A stretch of DNA of 19,633 bases from the NCBI GenBank assembly GCA_030446945.1, contig JAUJMI010000007.1, positions 5,756-25,388 on the forward strand, written 5' to 3'. Each line of letters starts with the position of its first letter. The first letter of the stretch is position 1. Source of the DNA: Longimicrobium sp. (GTDB lineage Bacteria > Gemmatimonadota > Gemmatimonadetes > Longimicrobiales > Longimicrobiaceae). Below the pieces are notes generated by a model. The model searched no databases. It saw nothing but the letters and a program-made list of their open reading frames with translations, and was not told the DNA's origin. Below, in pieces: positions 16,046 through 19,633 of this stretch. Position numbers and translations under genes: made by a program.

Positions 16046-17401
16046 ATGCGCTACCCCTTCACCAACCGCGGCCGGGCGGCCCCATCGCCGGCACGGGCCG
16101 CACTGCGCCTGCTGGCGCTGGCGGCAGGGGTGCTCGCGCTCCCCGCCGCGGCACAGCAGACGGCCGCGCCCGCCGCGCAGCGCGTGATCCCCGCCGGCGA
16201 GCGCGTGGTGGTGGTGGCCCGCGGGCAGACGGCGCTCCTGGTGCAGCCGGTGGCGCTCGCACGCCTCTCCATCGCGGACCCGGAGGTGGCGGAGATCTTC
16301 GCCGTGTCGCCGCAGGAGGTCCTGGTGAACGGCAAGAAGCTGGGGACCACTTCGCTGATGCTGTGGGACGCCAGCGGCGCCCACCGCCTGTACACGGTGG
16401 AGGTGACGCCGGACGTGCGCGGGCTGGAGCAGACGCTGCGCACGCTCTTCCCCGCCGAGCGCTTCGCGGTGATCGCCAGCGGCAGCAGCGTCGTCCTTTC
16501 CGGCACGGTGAGCAGCGCGGCGGTCGCGCGGCGCATTCTGGAGATCGCCGGCGGGTCAGGCGCCACCATCGTCAACAACCTCTCCGCGCCGGCCGCGGCG
16601 CAGGTGCTCCTGCAGGTGCGCTTCGCCGAGGTGACGCGCACGGCCGTCAGCGAGCTGCGCACGCAGCTGGGAGTGGCCGCGCGCGCGGGCGGGGGCGGGA
16701 TCGACGAAGGCAGCGTCCAGACCCTCTCCGACGGGCTGGTGAAGCTCTTCCTGCTGGGGGCCAACACCCGCATCGAAGCCTCCATCAGCGCCATGCAGTC
16801 GCGCGGCCTCTTCCGCAGCCTGGCCGAGCCCAACCTCCTGGCGCTCGACGGGCAGGAAGCGTCGTTCCTGGCCGGCGGGGAGTTCCCCTTCCCCGTGGTG
16901 CAGGGCGGCGGCAACAACAGCACCGTCACCATCGTGTGGAAGGAGTTCGGCGTGCGCCTGCGCTTCCGCCCCACGGTGGGCACCGACGGCACCATCCGGC
17001 TCAAGATCGCGCCCGAAGTGTCGTCGCTGGACTACTCCAACTCGCTGCGCATCGAGGGGTTCCAGATCCCCTCCCTCCTCACGCGCCGCACCGAGACCGA
17101 GGTGGTGCTGCGCGACGGGGAGTACCTGGCGATCGCCGGGCTGCTGAACAACGTGCTGGAGAACAACAACTCTCGCATCCCGCTGCTGGGCGACCTGCCG
17201 GTGCTGGGCTCGCTCTTCCGCTCGCGGAACGCGCGCCAGGGGCGCACGGAGCTGCTGGTGCTGGTGTCGCCGCGCATCGTGCAGCCCACCAGCGGCCCGC
17301 AGCCGGTGCCCACGGGCGAGCCCGACAGCTGGGAGTGGGACCGCTCGCTGCGCGGCACGCAGCCGGCGAACCCGCCCGCGCAGCCCGCCGCGCGGCCCTG
17401 A
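16046..17401 (+). CDS. cpaC: Type II/IV-type secretin CpaC/RcpA of the Tad pilus
   Basis: This 451-residue outer-membrane secretin forms the pilus channel. It has a signal peptide (LRLLALAAGVLALPAAAQQ), then a pilus-secretin N-terminal domain (VARGQTALLVQPVALARLSI, ADPEVAEIFAVSPQEVLVNG). A BON-like stretch follows (LEQTLRTLFPAERFAVIASG), then the secretin domain at about residues 215-415. The canonical end is RIPLLGDLPVLGSLFRS followed by RTELLVLVSPRIV. The last 45 residues are Pro-rich. I chose ATG at 16046, which has GAGGG upstream and begins just before the signal peptide; the longer frame from 15968 overlaps cpaB heavily. It is followed by tadG after 12 nt. Confidence 0.94.
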   Translation: MRYPFTNRGRAAPSPARAALRLLALAAGVLALPAAAQQTAAPAAQRVIPAGERVVVVARGQTALLVQPVALARLSIADPEVAEIFAVSPQEVLVNGKKLGTTSLMLWDASGAHRLYTVEVTPDVRGLEQTLRTLFPAERFAVIASGSSVVLSGTVSSAAVARRILEIAGGSGATIVNNLSAPAAAQVLLQVRFAEVTRTAVSELRTQLGVAARAGGGGIDEGSVQTLSDGLVKLFLLGANTRIEASISAMQSRGLFRSLAEPNLLALDGQEASFLAGGEFPFPVVQGGGNNSTVTIVWKEFGVRLRFRPTVGTDGTIRLKIAPEVSSLDYSNSLRIEGFQIPSLLTRRTETEVVLRDGEYLAIAGLLNNVLENNNSRIPLLGDLPVLGSLFRSRNARQGRTELLVLVSPRIVQPTSGPQPVPTGEPDSWEWDRSLRGTQPANPPAQPAARP

Positions 17402-17413
17402 GGAGGTGAAACC

Positions 17414-18517
17414 GTGATCCGCTTCCGCACCCGCCTCGACGACCGCCAGGGCTCCGCGCTCGTCCTGCTGGTCGTCGCCATGCTGGGGATCCTCTCGATG
17501 ATGGCGCTGGCCATCGACCTGGGGATGCTGCGCACCGCCCACGGCGAGGCGCAGCGCGCCGCCGACGCGGCTGCGCTGGCCGGCGCCTCCGCCTTCACGG
17601 AGATGGACGGGGACGCGGCGGCGATCGCCGCACAGGCGCGGGCGGTGGACTTCGCCACCCGCAACACGCTCCAGGGGCAGACGTTCGCGGCGGACGAGGT
17701 CGCGGTGGACGTGGTCAAGGAGAAGCGCACGGTGCGGGTGAAGGTGCGCAAGCCGGCGGTCGCCACCTGGTTCGCGCGGATGTTCGGGGTCAGCAGCGCG
17801 CCCGTGAGCGCGCGCGCGGCGGCCCACGCCACCCGCGCCCCCAGCACGCGCTGCGTGAAGCCCTTCGTGCCGCCCGACCTGTGGGCCGAGACGGACGACG
17901 ACCACAACAAGAACGGCGAGTGGGACCCGTGGGAAGTTTGGGAGTACGAGCCGGACGTCGGCGACTTCTACAACGGGGGCGGCCCCGGGGCCACTTCGAA
18001 CCGGCCGGAGACGGGGTACGGGAGCGACTTTCGCGGCGCGGATCGCGACCGCGGGCGCAAGGTGCTGCTCAACGTGAGCGCCCTCCCCGGCTTCGCCAAC
18101 CTGTGGGCCATGCCGAACATGAAGTGGGGGGGCGACGACATCGGCGGGTCGGCGCTGCGCCAGAACATCAGCGGCTGCAACCCCGCCCCCATCAAGCTCG
18201 GGACGCCGTACAAGCTGCAGAGCGGAGTCAAGGCGGGCCCCGTCTTCCAGGGGATCAACGACCTGGTGCTGCGAGATCCCACGGCGCGCTGGGACGACGC
18301 GCGCGGCGAGGTGGTGGGGTCGAGCTTCGCCGACTGGATGGCCAGCCCCCGGCTGATCCGAATCCCGCTGTACGACCCCGCCGATACGGAGTCGAAGAAG
18401 AACAGCGTCGAGTTCGTGAAGTTCGCATGGGTCTTCCTGGAGCCGGTGAACGGCCCCGCGGACCCCATCGTTGGCCGGTTCGTCGAGATCGTCCGCGTCC
18501 TACAGCTGGTGGAATGA
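17414..18517 (+). CDS. TadG-like pilus assembly protein with EF-hand-like loop
   Basis: This 367-residue protein begins with a TadE/TadG-type segment: RQGSALVLLVVAMLGILS, LAIDLGMLRTAHGEAQRAAD and AAALAGASAF. It is probably anchored by one N-terminal helix, with the rest outside the inner membrane. After residue 145 it diverges from common TadG proteins and shows no von Willebrand domain. Residues 163-174 (DHNKNGEWDPWE) fit a calcium-binding EF-hand loop except for Trp at position 8. The C-terminus ends in a hydrophobic strand (IVGRFVEIVRVLQLVE). The start is GTG at 17414 behind AGGAGGTGA, the longest anti-Shine-Dalgarno match in the locus, overlapping the secretin stop. It overlaps the next gene by 4 nt. 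Confidence 0.85.
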   Translation: MIRFRTRLDDRQGSALVLLVVAMLGILSMMALAIDLGMLRTAHGEAQRAADAAALAGASAFTEMDGDAAAIAAQARAVDFATRNTLQGQTFAADEVAVDVVKEKRTVRVKVRKPAVATWFARMFGVSSAPVSARAAAHATRAPSTRCVKPFVPPDLWAETDDDHNKNGEWDPWEVWEYEPDVGDFYNGGGPGATSNRPETGYGSDFRGADRDRGRKVLLNVSALPGFANLWAMPNMKWGGDDIGGSALRQNISGCNPAPIKLGTPYKLQSGVKAGPVFQGINDLVLRDPTARWDDARGEVVGSSFADWMASPRLIRIPLYDPADTESKKNSVEFVKFAWVFLEPVNGPADPIVGRFVEIVRVLQLVE

Positions 18518-19633
18518 TGCCCTTCGCAGCCCCCCCATCCGCCGCCTCGCTCCTGCGCGGCGCGGTGATCTCCACCGACGAGGCGTTCCGCGCCCGCGTA
18601 CGGGAGGTCGCCCTGCCCGAGCGCGGAGCCGCGCCCCCGCTGGAGATCCCGGTGCCCTTCAACGAGCTGGGCGACGGGCACCTGAAGGCGCTTCGCGACG
18701 CCTCGCCCGAGGTGATCTTTCTGGACGTGGGGCAGCACCCCGCCACCGGGATCAACCTCGCCCAGTTCCTGGCCGAGCAGAACCCGCACGCGCGGCTGGT
18801 GGCGGCCGGGCCCTCGCTCTCGGCCGAGGTGCTGATGGCGGCCATGCGCGCGGGGATCTCCGAGTACCTGGTGAAGCCCGTCTCCGGCGAGGAGGTGGCG
18901 CACGCCATCGAGGCCACGCTGCGGCGCACGCGCGGCACCGCGGCCGAGGCGCAGCAGCAGCCGGGGCAGATCTTCGCCTTCTTTGGCCCCAAGGGCGGCT
19001 CGGGCTCCACCACGCTCGCCACCAACCTGGCGATCCACCTGCACCGCCTCACCGGCAAGCGCACGCTGCTGGCCGACCTGGACCTGGAGCTGGGCGAGGT
19101 GGCGCTGCAGATGGGGGTGGACCCGCGCTTCAACTTCTCGGACATGGTGAGGAACTTCCACCGCATGGACGCGGAGCTGCTGGCCTCGTTCATCGAGCGC
19201 CACAACTCCGGGGTGCACCTCCTTTCCGCGCCCTACCACCCGGAGAAGGCGGAGGTGGTGTCCGGCGACCGGATCTCCAAGATCCTCCTCTTCCTGAAGC
19301 AGCACTACCAGTACGTGGTGGTCGACACCTCCAACTCCTTCTCGCCGGCGACGCTGGCCACGTTCGAGCAGGCCGACAAGATCTTTCTGGTCACGCAGGC
19401 GGACCTGCAGTCGCTGCGCAACATCAAGCGGTGCGCGCCGCTGCTGGAGCGCACCATCGGCGGCGGCGACCGGGTGAAGCTGGTGCTGAACCGCTACCGC
19501 ACCAGCGACGCCATCAAGCCCGAGGACATCGAGAAGACGCTGGGGATGAAGGTGCAGTGGACGATCTCCAACGACTACGAGGCCGTGGTGAGGTCGGTGA
19601 ACTCCGGCACGCCGATCGTGCTCAACGGCGACT
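18514..19633 (+). CDS. cpaE: CpaE/TadZ pilus localisation ATPase (3' end beyond window)
   Basis: The frame is open from ATG 18514 to the end of the window (373 codons, incomplete). Residues 1-140 form a receiver-like domain with D71 (IFLDVGQHPATG) and K121 (EYLVKPVSGEEV). A MinD/ParA-like ATPase follows. Its deviant Walker A, FFGPKGGSGSTTLATNLA, keeps the signature K160 but has Ser165 where KGGxGKT has the second Lys, as commonly seen in CpaE/TadZ. LLADLDLELGEVALQMG is the Walker A' region, and YVVVDTSNSFSP is the Walker B region. CpaE/TadZ proteins place the pilus machinery at the cell pole. The start shares ATGA with the tadG stop; a second ATG follows directly. The cpaF/tadA, tadB and tadC genes should follow outside the window. 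Confidence 0.93.
   Translation, partial: MMPFAAPPSAASLLRGAVISTDEAFRARVREVALPERGAAPPLEIPVPFNELGDGHLKALRDASPEVIFLDVGQHPATGINLAQFLAEQNPHARLVAAGPSLSAEVLMAAMRAGISEYLVKPVSGEEVAHAIEATLRRTRGTAAEAQQQPGQIFAFFGPKGGSGSTTLATNLAIHLHRLTGKRTLLADLDLELGEVALQMGVDPRFNFSDMVRNFHRMDAELLASFIERHNSGVHLLSAPYHPEKAEVVSGDRISKILLFLKQHYQYVVVDTSNSFSPATLATFEQADKIFLVTQADLQSLRNIKRCAPLLERTIGGGDRVKLVLNRYRTSDAIKPEDIEKTLGMKVQWTISNDYEAVVRSVNSGTPIVLNGD

Overview
The window is GC-rich bacterial DNA, dense with genes and free of rRNA, tRNA, CRISPR arrays and insertion sequences. A run of Uma2-family nuclease genes, a Flp/Tad pilus locus and the strong GC bias of third codon positions are compatible with Gemmatimonadota (Longimicrobium-like). 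That placement is inference; nothing here proves it.

Positions 13-13514 are read on the minus strand. From upstream to downstream they hold a DUF4153 membrane protein broken by two frameshifts, a MeaB-type GTPase, and a B12-dependent acyl-CoA mutase large subunit. Next come a HAD hydrolase overlapping a methyltransferase, and a secreted ricin-type lectin with one frameshift. The small B12-binding mutase subunit follows, overlapping a biotin-dependent acyl-CoA carboxylase beta subunit. Three tandem Uma2 nucleases, a DUF433 antitoxin-like gene with an apparent lost base at its start, and an AtuA-family protein complete the strand. MeaB, the two mutase subunits, the carboxylase and AtuA suggest branched or short acyl-CoA metabolism. 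The mutase carries the active-site residues of isobutyryl-CoA mutase (Phe and Gln), not those of methylmalonyl-CoA mutase (Tyr and Arg).

Positions 13947-19633 are read on the plus strand and form the first part of a tad/cpa locus: Flp pilin, CpaA/TadV prepilin peptidase, TadE, CpaB/RcpC, CpaC/RcpA secretin, a TadG-like protein and CpaE/TadZ, which runs off the window. These would build a thin adhesive Flp pilus. The divergent 432-bp gap between the two halves includes an AT-rich stretch with three TGCAAC(G/A)A repeats and a sigma-54-like GG-N10-GC element before the pilin gene.

Three genes contain four single-base frame changes in all, counting DUF433, the lectin and two in DUF4153. Each is repaired by adding or removing one base, three of them in homopolymers. 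That pattern suggests sequence or assembly error at least as strongly as gene decay. I did not find a clearly new defence or mobile system. The most distinctive items are the ICM-type mutase, the head-duplicated Uma2 proteins and the pilin control region.
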